Shown here in pieces: positions 1-14,500 of a stretch of DNA of 64,000 nt. Source of the stretch: Owenia fusiformis (lineage: Eukaryota; Annelida; Polychaeta; Sabellida; Oweniidae); contig CAIIXF020000006.1 of NCBI GenBank assembly GCA_903813345.2, forward strand, positions 30,358,024 through 30,422,023, given 5' to 3'. The notes beneath the pieces are model-generated. The model did not search any database. It was not told where the DNA came from and saw nothing but the letters and a program-made list of their open reading frames with translations. The first letter of the stretch is position 1. Each line of letters begins with the position of its first letter. A program made the translations under genes and the position numbers.

Positions 1-2304
1 TGTCAGAGGGTAATGTAACAGCTAATAGCAGAGGGTAATATAAGACTATTTGATATTATTGTGATAGGAATCTAATTGTTATACATTGTCCTATCCTTGA
101 TTTTGTTAGTATTGATCTGAGCTTAAGTGATTGTTGATTTATGTTTCAATTTATTTTGGAATTATTGGTGTTATACGAAAATATTGCTCTGACGAGATCA
201 TGGTGACCTTAACATTTTACCTGCTCTTGAATCTTTAATGACACTTAATTGAATATATCATGATTTAATATCCAGTTTTAAAACTCTCTAAAAGATTGGA
301 AAATACATCAACAATCTCATCAGATTGCTACACAGTGCTCTCTCTAGGATTTTTTTGTGAAGGGTATTTTTTAGGTTACTATTTTAGGTTTTTCTTTATT
401 TTGAGTGTAACATTTGGGGCGTTTTGGAAATCTATTTAAAGAGGCAATACTGTAGCTATCATTCTCATCCGGAATTACCATAAAAAAAGTTCAATTCATT
501 ATGATATGTAACTTGCACAATAAAGAGACTAGGAGATAAACCTTCTTTTCTAAACCTTCTTTTAATGAATCTTGAAAAAATTCCTTTTTTGTGAAAAGTT
601 CATTATACCTTTTATATTGAAATGGATGTATTTTTTAACATGCTTGCTAGGTTGGGATGTTTTTCAATTATATTTTTTTAGAAAAGAAGATTTTAGAAAG
701 GAATAATATACGTATACGTAAGATACATATCATTTATAAATCAAAATAGTTTAGAGTTTCTAGTAAGAGAATTACTGCTATTTGTATTTGAACTATTAGA
801 GGCAAACCTGGGTGTTGCTGTTACTGGGATTTAATTGGAGATACTGTGCCAGAGATTTCATTGTGTTACTTTGTTTGTCTCCCTCAGGAGTATATATCTA
901 CATCATTGTGACATCACATGATGGTCTGTTGCCATGAGAACAAAGAAACATCAAATAAACAATTCCATAGCCCTATGTAAGAGTGAGCCTCAATACAATC
1001 TGCTTTGCTCACATTCCATATACATAATTGGCCATATAAATGAAACGTATGGATTTACCGCAATGTATTTCTTGATTCTATGTATTCAATTGTAGCACAT
1101 TAGAATAAAGATTCCCAAGAACAACTTGCTGGGTGATTCATGATGCTATTTATCATGGTCAGGCTGAGTTAAGGGCAAAATTCATGACTTTGCCCCTAAT
1201 TTTATTTATGGCCACTTTAGCAATCTAGCTATAACCCTGCCATAAGCTTACCAAGCTTGGGAACATTTGGTAGAAAATAAAGATCAATGAGGTCACTTCC
1301 TGGTCATAATTTCGGATCAGATGGTCGGAAGGTGGCGGGACACTCATAATTTTACTCTGACTACAAATATTTTTCGACGAAAATATTAATATTAAGTAAC
1401 AGGTGTATAAATGGAAATATAATGATGATATGAAGATAATCTCATGAAGCTAATCTATATTTTGTTGAATTTAATTAATGCCTTGATTCATTGACATTGA
1501 GAATATCAAAGTATATATTATATATATGATACAGTATATTAATTTTGCATAAGGAATTTAAAAAGGTCAGAATTCTATGAATTTTGAAATTGAATCAAAT
1601 TCTGAATGAAATGATGTCTTTGTTTACAGAAGTTGAATTATTGAATTATTAAGTGATTTCTTCACAATGGTTTACATTTGGATACGCTCCCTCATAACAG
1701 GGTAAATACCTCATTAGGAGGGCTAACTCAAATCAGAGCAAGTTCATTTGTATGCTATAACCTAATTGTCTTATCAGTCTTGTGCATAGCCCCCCAAAGA
1801 GGCTTGTGTGAATAAAGCAATGATGGGCTAAAAGGGAACAATTTCTTGTGTCTGTGTGTAAGACTGTACTGAACTGAAATACAGCCAGATACAAGTGTTT
1901 TCAGATGTTTTCCTATACTACAATAATAACAAAGGCCTCCATTGAAAAGAATTGCCATTGGGTAACTCGGTCTCATGCATAGACACATTTTTAACGAGAA
2001 GTTAATGAATTAGTTAATTAGATGAATTAATTAGCCATATTATTCTGAAATATAAAATAATTAAAATATATATAATTTGCCACCACCTTAAAATGCCATA
2101 TTAGTTACTTTACTTGCAAGATCAAAACTTTGTAAGGGCTAAAACACTTGTTTTATCCAACAGGTTCTCTTAAGGATTTGAATATTTTTCTCTTCACCAT
2201 TTGTTAATACTTGAAACAAATTAGAGAATAGACTCAGGCTCAAGTTGACCGCTAATTCTAGGGAGGTCTTGAAATAGCTACATGTAAAATGTTTTGTGCT
2301 CGTC

Positions 2305-2449
2305 ATTTTTATGTCACAAAATTTTTTGTGGACGGCGGTCTATGTTCAATGGTTGGTGTTCGGCTTGGCATTCGCCAGTCAGCGTTCAATGTCTGTAACA
2401 AATGGCAGGTGGTGACATTTTGCATGTTAATGCCTTGTATTAACAGTGT
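2305..2449. mobile_element. Array-less relative of the 43-kb element
   Basis: In the opposite orientation: CATTTTTATGTCAC, GACGGCGGT, GTCTGTAAC, then GGTGGTGACATTTTGCATGT and TAATGCCTTGT. Both ends match the element at 43225-44955 but the tandem array is absent. Confidence 0.65.
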
Positions 2450-4461
2450 TTCGATTTAATCAACATTAGTGGCACATATCTATTATCAATATTAATTTTT
2501 TCAATTCATCATGGATTGTTATTGTAATTATTGTATCAAACTCCACCCCTGTATTGTAAAGCATATATAATAGCAAGCTTTCAACATGTAAATGTCAGTG
2601 TGTAGTTTTTTTTACAATTCTGGAAAATTGTTTTTTATCGTCTAAAGTATCAACAAATAAAAGAAGATCCAAGACTCAAATCAGAATGTCCTCGATTGGT
2701 AAGAGCGAGCCACAAGAATTCAACAACATACAAACATCTTAAAGTGTGCGCCCGACCTGGCTACGTATATAACAGAGTTTATACTGGCGGATTAGACTAG
2801 TTCATTTTTTATATGTGTGTGAAAGCTTTCTCTTATTTGCGTTTTTTTCGTTTAGTACGGTTTTGTTATAATTGTCGAGGTCATATAACCGGGATAAAAC
2901 AATGATTATCGTTGACTGCGCGCACACAAAACATTTACGTCGAGTGAACAGTGTTATTAAAAACAACAGGCTTTAGAATACAAAGCCCAGTAGTGTGATA
3001 ATAAGCTGTACACTACCACTGCTGCATGTACATATTAGGGCTCATAAAGAGTGGATGGGGAGGTTGTGTTTGTCACTTTTAAATTTTACATTTCAAAATT
3101 GCCATTTTACATGTCATAATTTCTTGGTTTCATTCGTTTAGCCGATCAAAACATTGTAAAACAATAAATCGTCTGTTACATATTATCAATTTTGTTCAGT
3201 TTTGATTACTTGTCAGAATGAAGTTACGTTCATCTGAATCCATGTTTCAAAACAAAAATCATATTTTCTTCACTTCAAAATACTTCAGTGAGATGAATGC
3301 TCGGAATTGTCGTTTGCAATAACTTATTGTCATATTCGTTCTTTTATCTACTCGATAGAAGCATTTAGTCGTACATTTGATGCCAGGTCACCTTCTCGCG
3401 TACCTCTTGGGGAGCCCCACATTTGTGTCTGTACTCATGGAAGTAAATTCCCCGGTGTAGCCGAGAGCCACAAAACTTTCAACAGGTTCGAAATGGCCAA
3501 TTTCTCTCATATATACTCATATTTTATTAATTCATGATCACCTTCAAAGTATTCATAATAACTATATGTAATTTCAATAAGGAAACTATTATCTGGCTAC
3601 ATGTAAATTCAATATCAACACTAGATGTTCGCTCAACACGTCCTGGCTTACCTTGTGATGACAAACCCTGGGTTTTCGCTATTTATAGTTTATCAACACC
3701 TGGACGCATGCGCATTTTATAGTTTATCAGGCACTTTAAGTGATTTTTCTTGACTTGGAGAATTCTCTTTTAGGAGACAATGAGCTATTTAGGATATTGG
3801 GGATTCTATTATATGCCTTTGAATTTAGAAACAATATCTGGAGTTCTTTTACCTTATATAATGTTAGCTCCTTGTGCCTTATATTTTGGCAGCAGTGCAA
3901 AAACAGCCTAATACTGGACTATCATATGGTATTTCCCAATATAATTATGGCTTGGTTCACAATAAATAGTTGATATTATTTATATTGTTTAAATGATTTA
4001 TATGGCAATTTATTTGGTTCAAATGATGGAAAGGTTTTCTTCTCTTTTTTCTCTTTAAATGTTGCTATTTTCTCAATTAAGCCTCATTAGTAATAAACGA
4101 CATCACCATTGGGAGTGTTGGATTGGGGAGATATCGCAAATCCCAGACCTGAATAGAAAACTATAATGCCAAGCCAGTGTAAGCAGCTGAAATACCAACC
4201 AGCTCTCTGATATTCCAGAAAGAGGGATGGTTTTCCCATTAATGGTTGCTAATTGGTCTGTCTACTTGTGGATTCTTTGAATGCAACTCTATTATTCTGA
4301 AGGAATTTTTCTCATTTCATGATTATTCTAAACTCTGATAGAAAACGTTGAAACCCTCTCCTCCAAGTACTTTAAAATGGAAACCAAACCAAAATCTTGT
4401 GTAAGTTGATTACATTTAAGTCACAATAGTACGAACAAAGCTGCTCTATATTTTTATGACG

Positions 4462-5243
4462 TATTTTGAAATCTCCTTAAATATTTTTTTTATCCCATAT
4501 GAGTATGCATAATCTCTATCATTTTATGTTACCAAAGATACGCGATTTATTGATTCTTTGATGTCTCGATTGTTTATTGTGCAACTTGAGGTAATTTGGC
4601 CAAATTTGAGAAGGTATTGATTTAGAAGTATGGCTTTTAGGGGTTCCTTATCTCACTATGCAATTACAAACCACACTCAAATCTAATTGATTTTCAGGAT
4701 ATATATCCATCAGGCCTTTTCCCTTAAGAGTGAAACTGTTTTTTTAGATGCACAATGGTAACATTTAAATAACTCATTAACATTTTCCCATTATTTTGGA
4801 ATTTCAGTTTTCAAGGTTTTTGATATTTCCTTGATATTTTATGTGGTTTTTAGGTCTTGATAATGTATTGACTTAACTTCAGAAATGATTTGCTCGTTTT
4901 TGTGATTTTATGATTTTTGATAAATTGCAAAGAATGAACAATAAAGATTCAAGTTGAAGAAAGCCCAGGAATAAAATGTTACATTTCAAACATCATGTTT
5001 TTGTTTTTTACTATTTAGAATGACATGATGGATTAAAAAGGGTTATTTATTCAAGATTGAATATGTCTTTATTCCCTGAAACATAAAAACCATATTCAAT
5101 CCCTTCTATAAAATAACCTATACAATGTTATTCTTTCCCCAAGGTTGTATGTATTGGATGAATAGATTACTAATAAAAAGGAAATCTGATTATCATATTT
5201 TGAAATCTCCTTAAATATTTTTATCCCATATGAGTATGTATAA
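4462..5243. repeat. Direct repeat pair, about 50 bp
   Basis: TATTTTGAAATCTCCTTAAA then TTTATCCCATATGAGTATG occurs at 4462-4513 and again at 5196-5243, same orientation. Confidence 0.75.
5040..5119. repeat. Inverted repeat
   Basis: GGGTTATTTATTCAAGATTG then AATATG pairs with CATATTCAAT then CTATAAAATAACC. Confidence 0.7.
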
Positions 5244-6389
5244 TGTTAACATGTTAACGGATATGCCTAATATGATCGTAAGAGATACTGAAACGGACAG
5301 TCGTGTCATGACAAAAACTGAATAATTTGCATATTTGATGACTGATTCATTTCCATAGTACTACGTACTTTGATGACACCTCTAAATACAAACACTCAAG
5401 TGATAATTTCAATAAAAAACATTTGGTTCAATCCTTACACTTAAAATCGCTGTACATAATATGTATAATTGAACATTTTTCTTTTGCATTGTTTTGATCG
5501 AATTAAAATTCCGAAAATTGAATGATGTTATTTTCTGTTGTTTGCCACTGACGTAAACACCAAGAATGCATACTCTGGATCTATCGGAAACCGTGATCGA
5601 AAACAAATAAAAAAATAAGTTATTCATTTACATATACTAATGAGATAAACCAGCTCCACTTGTGAAATGTCTGATGGTTGAGTATTGAAACTGCGATTAA
5701 TGAATCAGTTACTATGGACTTTGGCACCACCAACGAGCATAAAGCTAAACCAGTAAAGATATCAGGTCGTATCGATACTGATAACAGGACTGTTTAGGAC
5801 TATAACTGTGATATTCATTACAGAACGCATAATTTAAACAGCTAAAGGCATAGCAATCTCAAAACAGGTATTTTTATACTTTTTTTAGTTTTAATGATTT
5901 TTCAGATTTTTGTTTAGAATGCAAACATTTGTGTATAAATTTTAGATGGATGTGTTTTAATTTTTGTATATTTTGTGTAATTAAGAGTAATAATTTTTTT
6001 ATATGGCACTGTCTTTAATATAAACACAATTTTAATGATTTTGAATTTACTTTCATTGAAAAGAAATCTAAATAACTATTTTCTCAAAAAACCTGCATTC
6101 TCCAATAAAAAGCTGGTAGTTGAAATCATATATTTTCCCAGGGTAATAATACCATTGTTCTTTGTCTTTGTTCTAGTGGATTCATATCAAGTTAGTTAAA
6201 CAGGTTATCGAGTTTATGCGTCCTTATTCTAATTATCTTTTCTTAAAAAATTAATCTTACTGCGAGACAAGTTAAGTGCTGATAAAACTACTCTATCATA
6301 TCATATGCCGGTTTTGGCGCTAAAAATAGTAGGGCTTGATTCAACGTAATTGTGTTCAATCTTCCCAATCATTGAGTTTATTGGAAGAT

Positions 6390-6625
6390 GCAAGGGGCAA
6401 GATTTAGCTAGCCTATGGTTATGGCACTTTTCCCATCAAAGTTTCACTGAAGTCCTTAGAGAGAAGTATTTACCCCATTGTGTTTTTTCATTGATTTTAT
6501 ATTAAAAAGTGCAAGGGAAAAGATTTAGCCCTGTGTTATGGCACTTTTCTGGATTCACTAAAACTTAAGACTGAGAGCTATGTGAAGCAATTTTTACTCC
6601 TATCGTGCTTTTTCATCATCGAAGA
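6390..6625. repeat. Diverged tandem duplication, about 121-bp unit
   Basis: Two copies share GCAAGGG, AAGATTTAGC, TTATGGCACTTTTC, CACT and TTTTTCAT in order. Confidence 0.6.
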
Positions 6626-7337
6626 GAATGGTTGGGTGGGCCCATGCTAAATTATGAACACATAAAAAATAATGAATGGCTTGATCTTTCACTCAGTTTT
6701 CTTTGTGATGAAGTTCGCTTAGGAGAAAGTCATTGAATTAACAAATTCATATCCCGATGAGAATATTACATAATTGTTAAAATTGTATAAATCAAAATTG
6801 GTGCACAATGAAACCATATATGGTCATATCAAAATGATAAGCTGATTCTGAAGTGGTTTCCTATCATATGTATATATTGCTAATTGATGCCATAAATTAG
6901 ATACAAATTACTCAATAACTATAAAATAGATTTTCCAATAAGCCATAAATCAATAGAAACCGAGACCATCTGTAATTACATTGACTTTCATTCATCTCTA
7001 TATATGAATGAAAAATATTAGTGAAAATGATGGACTTTCTGGTTTTGTTCATTTCAGTGTTCTCCTGCCACTTCAGTGTTTAATTCTATTGAAAATGCAT
7101 GTATAAATTTTCAGGTTTTGAATTGTAACTGTTTTCAATTGTTGCCTTTTACCTTTCATACATTGGATCATTTGAGTGATTTGAATAGCTATATCCCTAT
7201 TTACATTTTGTTCTAGTGTGTTTTACATTATGGTAACTAGGTTTCTTTGGCAACCAATATGCATCTCATACATATGTTACTAAAATACCTACATCTTTAA
7301 CATGCTTTTGTTCCACCTAGCCAAAGATAAACTGCTA

Positions 7338-7510
7338 CAGTATATCGTATCTTCTAGTGAATACCTCTCTCTTGTGAACACCTGTGTCTAGTGAACACCT
7401 ATTCTCAGCACATACTGACTTCAGTATAAAATTGCCTCTCTTTGGTGAACACTTACCTGCGAACATATTTTTGTGGATCCATAGGTGTTCACTGTACACA
7501 GGTTTTACTG
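7338..7510. mobile_element. Diverged pogo-like MITE
   Basis: Left end CAGTATATCG, right end CACAGGTTTTACTG, with internal GTGAACACC words shared with the 8274 and 55908 copies. The TA is kept only on the left. Confidence 0.5.
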
Positions 7511-8273
7511 AATATTTAAATTATGTGATTTTTTTTACTCATTTAGTTGCACTTGAATTTAAAGCTAACACCTTCACTTCAAGTTGAAGTTTTTTTATTG
7601 ATTCATTAAATTTTGTGATGATAAATTCTATCAATGATGTAAATAAGGCCAAGGACAGGGTTAAATATTGATATAACTGTACAGATGTAATCGATTAGGT
7701 TTTGAGGGAGGGGGTAAAAGTCTATAACATGCATTGATTTCTAAAACAAGTGGCAGCATATTTTCATTTGGAACAAATGTCAATCACATTTTCCGAGGGA
7801 AGTGTGAAGTGAAATTAAGGTAAGGTAAACTGTCACATGCATATAAATGTAAAGCGAAAGGAAAAACTAAACATTTTATGGATTAATTACTGAGGGATCC
7901 CATTAGATTATCCCCTCATCATGTGTATCATCATTGTATTTTATATATGTTGTGTTTAAGCAGATTACCTACTTAATATTGAAAATAGGTTAATAATAAT
8001 AAAAATAATAAAATGTGATTCACATTCAATGTTTCTAAAGCATTGTGATGTACATACATGTACATATATTTGTTATATCAAAATCATGAAAATGGTGTTC
8101 CTTTTTAAAGCCTTATGAATGGAAACCATTTGGTTCTTGAAAATATATTTCACTTTTGAAGTGTTCACCTTTTAGTAGTAATTCAATTAACATTATAAAT
8201 CAATGACTATCTGGAAAAGCATGTTTGTCTTAGGGGATGTTTTACAATAGTTGTTCCTGACATTTTAAATGTA

Positions 8274-8434
8274 CAGTAAAACCGGTCAAATAGAACATCT
8301 TCATAAGTAGAACACTTTTTAAAGTTACATTACCCATTTCCTTAATCTTAAATGATTCTCTGTAAATGGAACACAATCAAAGTGGAACACTATCTTATGG
8401 TACCATAGATGTTCCACTTACACAGGTTTTACTG
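8274..8434. mobile_element. pogo-like MITE
   Basis: 161 bp, inverted ends CAGTAAAACC(G/T)GT, flanked by TA. 34 bp before the exon 1 acceptor of gene A. Confidence 0.75.
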
Positions 8435-8468
8435 TATATGAATAAGATATTCTGTCTTTCTATTCCAG

Positions 8469-8555
8469 ATCTTATAAAACAGCTTAAATATGGGACTCAG
8501 CTGTGGGGCACAGTGCTGTAAATTCATACTTTTTGCATTCAACTTCATATTTTGG
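8469..8555 (+). CDS. Gene A exon 1 (coding from 8490)
   Basis: Encodes 22 residues, MGLSCGAQCCKFILF through FIFW: the cytoplasmic N-terminus with palmitoylatable cysteines and the first half of TM1. It ends at a GTAAG donor (8556). The ATG at 8490 is chosen because a TAA lies in frame 15 bases upstream, within the 21-nt leader. A good acceptor (ctttctattccag, AG ending 8468) precedes the leader, so at least one noncoding exon should lie further upstream; I could not locate it. A pogo-like MITE ends 34 bp before the exon. Confidence 0.88.
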
Positions 8556-11500
8556 GTAAGTTCAGTTCTCATTTTCTACTGTATGTATAGACTTTAATAA
8601 AAGAACTAGGGCAATTTGTTTTTCTAATTTTCAAAACAAAATGTAGTACCCTTCGAGAGTCAAACACTCAATATAGATTTGGAAATTCAATTTCTTTCAA
8701 ACATTACAACTCATTTTAGAACCAGATTATTTATATCAAACTTATTTTGTAGGATGTACACGTATTACGTCATTGTACTTTAATTTGTAGTATTTTTTAT
8801 TTATTATTATTTAAGCACAAAGTACAAATTCCATGAATACATGTGCCTACTTGATGCAGGTATCACATGACTGATATGGTCCCACTACTTAAAGGTGTAA
8901 CAAAGAGAAGTTATGAGTCAAGAGTAACTTTTCCAAAACAATTTTTTGCTCCCAAAATTCCATGTCCCCAACAGTTCTCGCTTTATTTGATGACAATTGT
9001 TTATTTTCAAAGTTATTTGGCAATAGTTTGAAAAAATGGAGGTCTGTTTTCAATTCTAAGGAAATTGAACATTTCATCTTTTTTAATCAACAACTTTTAT
9101 ATTTGATCAGGTTATTGTTTTTCCGAATATAAAATTATGATTTTAAGGGAAACATTGGGGTGTTTTTGAAAAGATTACGTCTTACATTTTCCATTTTCTA
9201 TTCTTTACTGCCACTTTAAGTGAATGTACAATTTTACATCTTCTATTCTTTACTGCCACTTTAAGTGAACGTACAATGGCACAAAGCATGAACTCCCTAA
9301 CTGAAAAATTTCCTTGAAAAGAATACTGAGCCATTGGTATTTCTTTCACCCTAATCTTAGTGTATTGATTGATTTTATGGTTTTATTACATGTAAACACA
9401 GTGAGAGGGATCATAAATATGACATATGTTATGAATAATATCGAACACGCCTTTAGTACAGTTAGGGTCATAGTACAAGAAATGGGCATGATTCATGCTC
9501 AGTTATTAAAGGAGTGGTATTGATATGGAGAACTTTTTGAACACACGTTTCTCTTAAACAAGTCATAAAAAAATCTAAAAATTTAACACATCGTCAATTT
9601 AATGGTCATCTTTTGAATGGTAACAATATAATTTGAAAAATATATATATACTTTCATCTATATTGTTTTAGAAAACACATCAAACACTTGTTTTGTTCTT
9701 GGTATCATGTTTCCATAGTGAAATGAAACATCTTTCCGAACCTCATTGAAACAAAACGACATAAACACAACATGTTTAGGTCTCTCAATATTGTAATTGT
9801 ACAAAGGAAATTTTGGTTGATTTTAAAAAAGTATCTTGTTAATGAAATAAAAGATATATCTTGATTTTGATTTTTTGGGGGAATTTTGTTTTAATTTTTT
9901 GAATACTTTTTTAAAATCAACCAAAAATTTCTTTGTATAACTATATAATATTGAGAGGTCTAAAAACATGTTGTATATGCTATTTTGTTCCAACAAGGTT
10001 CGGAAAGACATTTTATTTCATTCTCAAGAATTGGTAGAAAGGAGCAAAAACAATTGCACTAAAAAAACAAAAATGTTAACAAAAACAGTTATATAAAATA
10101 TTTCTTAATAATTTTCGCATTAAATTGTTGTCAATCAGTCAACATTACATAAATTACATTATTTGTAATCATTATAAACAATGTATGAATGTAACAAAAT
10201 AGGAAATAAAAAAAACAAAAAAACATTACATAAAATACCGTGTTTTTTACAGAATGTTTTCAATGATTGGTTTAAGAGAAAAACATTGTTAAATTCAGTT
10301 CTCCATATCGATACCACTCCTTTCTAATGTTTTATAAGGATTAGGGTTATGTACAGGGATAGGGTCATTTGGCATCAAGATCAATTTACCATATTTTCTA
10401 TAAAGTTCATACATATTACATGTCATTTTTAAAATTGCCTCATTGCCATGAGATAAGATCCACTAGTTAAATGTGGGTGTTGATTCAAAGCAAATATTAA
10501 TTTCACTAAAACAAACTCATGTACAGGAGAGGAGCTGGCTTTGAACCAAATAATTAAACAAACAATTTAAAAACACACAACCAAAAGACTTCCTTTACTG
10601 TTTCCCATATATTCCTGAATTATATACTTCTAAAATAAACAATGGTTATAATAGTATCATTTACATACTTATTGATAAAATGAAGTGCAGTATCTTCACT
10701 TTACTTCCTATAATGATTATACATGTTGTATGAACAGAAAGATAATGTTTGAAAATGTCACCATCAAGTCCCCTTAACAAGCTAAGGTGACACTAGTCAT
10801 GAGACTTTGGAATGGTACAAAGACGTACATCATAGAGGGTCTTTTACAATATAGGGTAGTTGGCCAGGGTAACCTGATAGGATAAACACTTGTGTCTTAT
10901 CTCTCCCACCTTGTGTTTTTTAAGTAAATCAGTTTAGGCACTTAGGACGCTCGCTCAGTCAATGACATTAGGACACTTAGTCCATGAGGTGCAAATGGGT
11001 CTTCAAATGGGTTCAAATGGGGTTTTCAGGTGGGTGCAAATGGGTCTTCAAATGGGTTTAAATGGGGTTTTCAGGTGGGTGCAAATGGGTCTTCAAATGG
11101 GGTTTTCAGGTGGGTGCAAATGGGTCTTCAAATGGGGTTTTCAGGTGGGTGCAAGCTTTTTCAACTTTCAAGATTGTACATCAATATAAATCGCATCATC
11201 TCCTTATATATTTAAAAAAAACGAATCACTGTTACAGATTCAAAAAGCTATAATTCTTTTAAGTGTTGCCCCTCTGATTTTACCTTCAGTGACAATTTAA
11301 ACTCTGGACCGATGTGTAAATGTAAAACCTAATAAACTTTCATTTAATGAATCTAATGTTCAATATCTGGAGGGAGATTTCTTAGTAAATGAGGCCAAGA
11401 AAAAGATTCATGTTCAGGTTTCTTGCCACCATGTTTTAAAGTGACTCACATGAGAGGTCATGCTTTTGATTCTCTTGAAAATTTTGTCTCTATTGTATAC

Positions 11501-14500
11501 AAACTCTACACAAAATAGCCAGGAATAATTTTTTTAATTTTTATTACATATCAATGATATTTATGTAGAGACTGAAATGGTATATTATTTTGTTTCTGTA
11601 AATATCTAAATAAGCACTTTAAAAATGTTCTTTTATAGTATGATATAATTTAATATAATATAATATGATATAATATAATATAAAATAATAAAATATAACA
11701 TTTTAATATGAGGGACTCGACTCAGCCATACGTTTTCTTTGTAATTTCTGCTACTTGACTGGCAAAAGACATGCAATGTTTTTTATGGTCTGAAGTATAT
11801 AAGGCCAAAAGGAAGCCATATAGCTATAATTTGAGTATAGCTTGGTGCTAGAAATTGATAATTAAAACACAAAATCTCCTATATATCAAATAGAAATTGT
11901 GATTAATGTAGGAATGATCCAGTAAAATGTGATCAAAATACAAACTTGTCAATATAAATGAAATATTATGCTTTATTTAGTTAATGATTAAAATATTTTC
12001 TGAACTCCCTTGTAAGATTGTAGAAGATGAATTTTCTTTTTATTCATTTCGTTTCCTGTGACCATCATAAAGCCTAATTTATTATTGTTGAATATGAGCA
12101 TGAAATTAACATAATATTTGTTGTTCAATTTAAACTTTTAAACAGCATGATCATTATCAAGTTCTTTTTAACTCACATGGGATCTTATAATCACCCACTT
12201 GTTTATTGCAGTTTTAGAGCCTACATTACATGTGTGTTGGTTAAATGCAGGTCTGCTTCACATTTGTAGAATGATTCACTTTTAGCTCAAATGACACTGC
12301 ACCTGTATAAATTCATATTATACCATTCAGTAGGTGTATACAATATGATCAGTCAAGGAAAGGATTTCTGTGTTGTATTGTTTTTTGGTTACCCCCATAT
12401 TTGGCGAGCAATGCCTCATATTCCTTATTTTACACTCGAAGACAGAGCCAGAAACCCCTCCTTTGAGACCCTGTGTTCTTTTGTGTGCCCAGGTACATAG
12501 ACATACAAGTACGCACCACAGCCTTTTATACGAGTCATTATCATTAACCACTCCGTCAAACACCCAGAATTACATAGCGCACAATAAACTTGTCTGAACC
12601 GGGAATTGAACCCTGGGCCAAGCGATATTGGTAACCTTGACTCTGCCACTGAGCCATTGCGGTTGGACTATGTTTTTTGTTATCTTATGTTTGATTAATA
12701 TGGTCATTTTTTGCTAATTCTAACCATCTCTTTTCCAGTTGGCTGGAGCAGCCCTATTAGGCCTTGGAATATGGCTGCGGGTAGACAGAAATGTGCTAAG
12801 CATACTCGAAATTGCTAAAATAGATTCAAATGATCCATTAATAACTATCGTGTCTTACGTGTTGATTGGAATCGGGGCATTCGTCTTTCTTGTTGGATTC
12901 TTGGGATGTTGTGGAGCTTGTCAGGAAAGTCCGTGCATGTTATGGCTGGTAAGTTGGTGATAAAAACATTTATATATGTGTGATTGTTCATCATTTATTT
13001 ATCATATCTTTATTGTGTACCGATACCATTTTGGACAAGAAAGATATCAATAAAAGTTAATAGAGAGATTTCGCAACTCACTTATAGCATGTTTATTATT
13101 CCTGTATTATATTTATGAACCGTTTGATTATGTCATCGTTTATTGCGCAGCTCTATAAGTCCCTAAGTGTGATATTCTTATAAAGAATATAAGAATAAGA
13201 ATATCGGCACCAGAATATCACACTTATGTACGTATAGAGCTGTGCAATAAATGATGAGGTAATCTAACGCTTCATAAGTTATACTTTATATGGGAATAAT
13301 AAACATACTGTAAGTGAGTTGCGGAACCTCTCTAATAAGTAAAAGTTTATACTTATATAGAAAATATATAGAACCTGGTCTGCGGCCACATTATGTTATA
13401 TCTAAATCAAAAGATGCAGTTAATATCTTAATTTCTGGTGTTTCAATATCGAAAGTTTCACTGTTTTGTCCGTCACAAGTCATAAGAAACATGAATTCCA
13501 TGTACTGTATTGTCAATAATGTTCATTGCATGTAATATATTAAGTACTGATTCTCTTCCAGATTATTGAAACAGAATATATTATTTCGCTTTCAGCGCTA
13601 CTTCTTCCTGATCATTGATACATGTGATAATGATATGTTATTATTTTGTTTTCAGTACTGTTTCTTCCTAATCATTGATGCAAAAAATGCTCTTATGCTA
13701 ATTTCAGTACTGTTTCTTCCCAATCATTGTTGCATAATATGCTTATTTTCTAATTTCAGTACTGTTTCTTCCTGATCATTGATGAAGAATATACTCTTAT
13801 TCTAATTCCAGTACTGGTTCTTCCTGATCATTGATGAAGAATATGCTCTTATTCTAATTTCAGTACTGGTTCTTCCTGATCATTGATGAAGAATATCCTC
13901 TTATTCTAATTTCAGTACTGGTTCTTCCTGATCATTGATGAGGAATATCCTCTTATGCTAATTTCAGTACTGTTTCTTCCTGATCATTGATGCAGAAAAT
14001 ATTATTAATCTAATTTCAGTACTGCTTTTTCCTGATCATTGTAATGCTTGCTCAGATAGCTGCAGGAATACTGGCTGGTATTTACAGAAACAGGGTAAGC
14101 ATCACTGGGATTTGTATTTTCAGCTACACATCTGATTGGCTAATAACTCTCACCTGACATTCATTTGATATTCCAAAAAGTTGGTTAAATTACAACCCTA
14201 AAACATCAGTACCCAAAACATATAAGATCATTATAATTATAATATTTATATTAATATGATGTATACAACTTCCTAAATACACTGTATCTGTCCTAGAAAT
14301 ATGATTATACAATAAATAATTCTTGATTGTTAGTTAGGAGATGAGTTACGAAAAGGAATGGCGAATGCTCATAATAAAAATTATGGTCAGCCAGGCCAAG
14401 ATGGATTCACAAGATCGTGGAACGCTGTCCAGGTTTCAGTAAGTATGATATTGTTTTATTGTTGAAATTTTGTTTTATTGTTGGAAAGTTTGTTTTATTG

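Larger units (their letters stand above)
1..7337. other. No recognised gene upstream of gene A
   Basis: AT-rich DNA with short open frames only and the small repeats listed separately. 2.7-3.7 kb has somewhat more CpG and several ATG-containing short frames. A noncoding first exon or promoter of gene A could be here, but I cannot place it. Confidence 0.5.

Noticed and set aside
12425-12667. Possible tRNA gene from A and B boxes
   Set aside because: No complete cloverleaf and a long non-tRNA body follows; better explained as a SINE.
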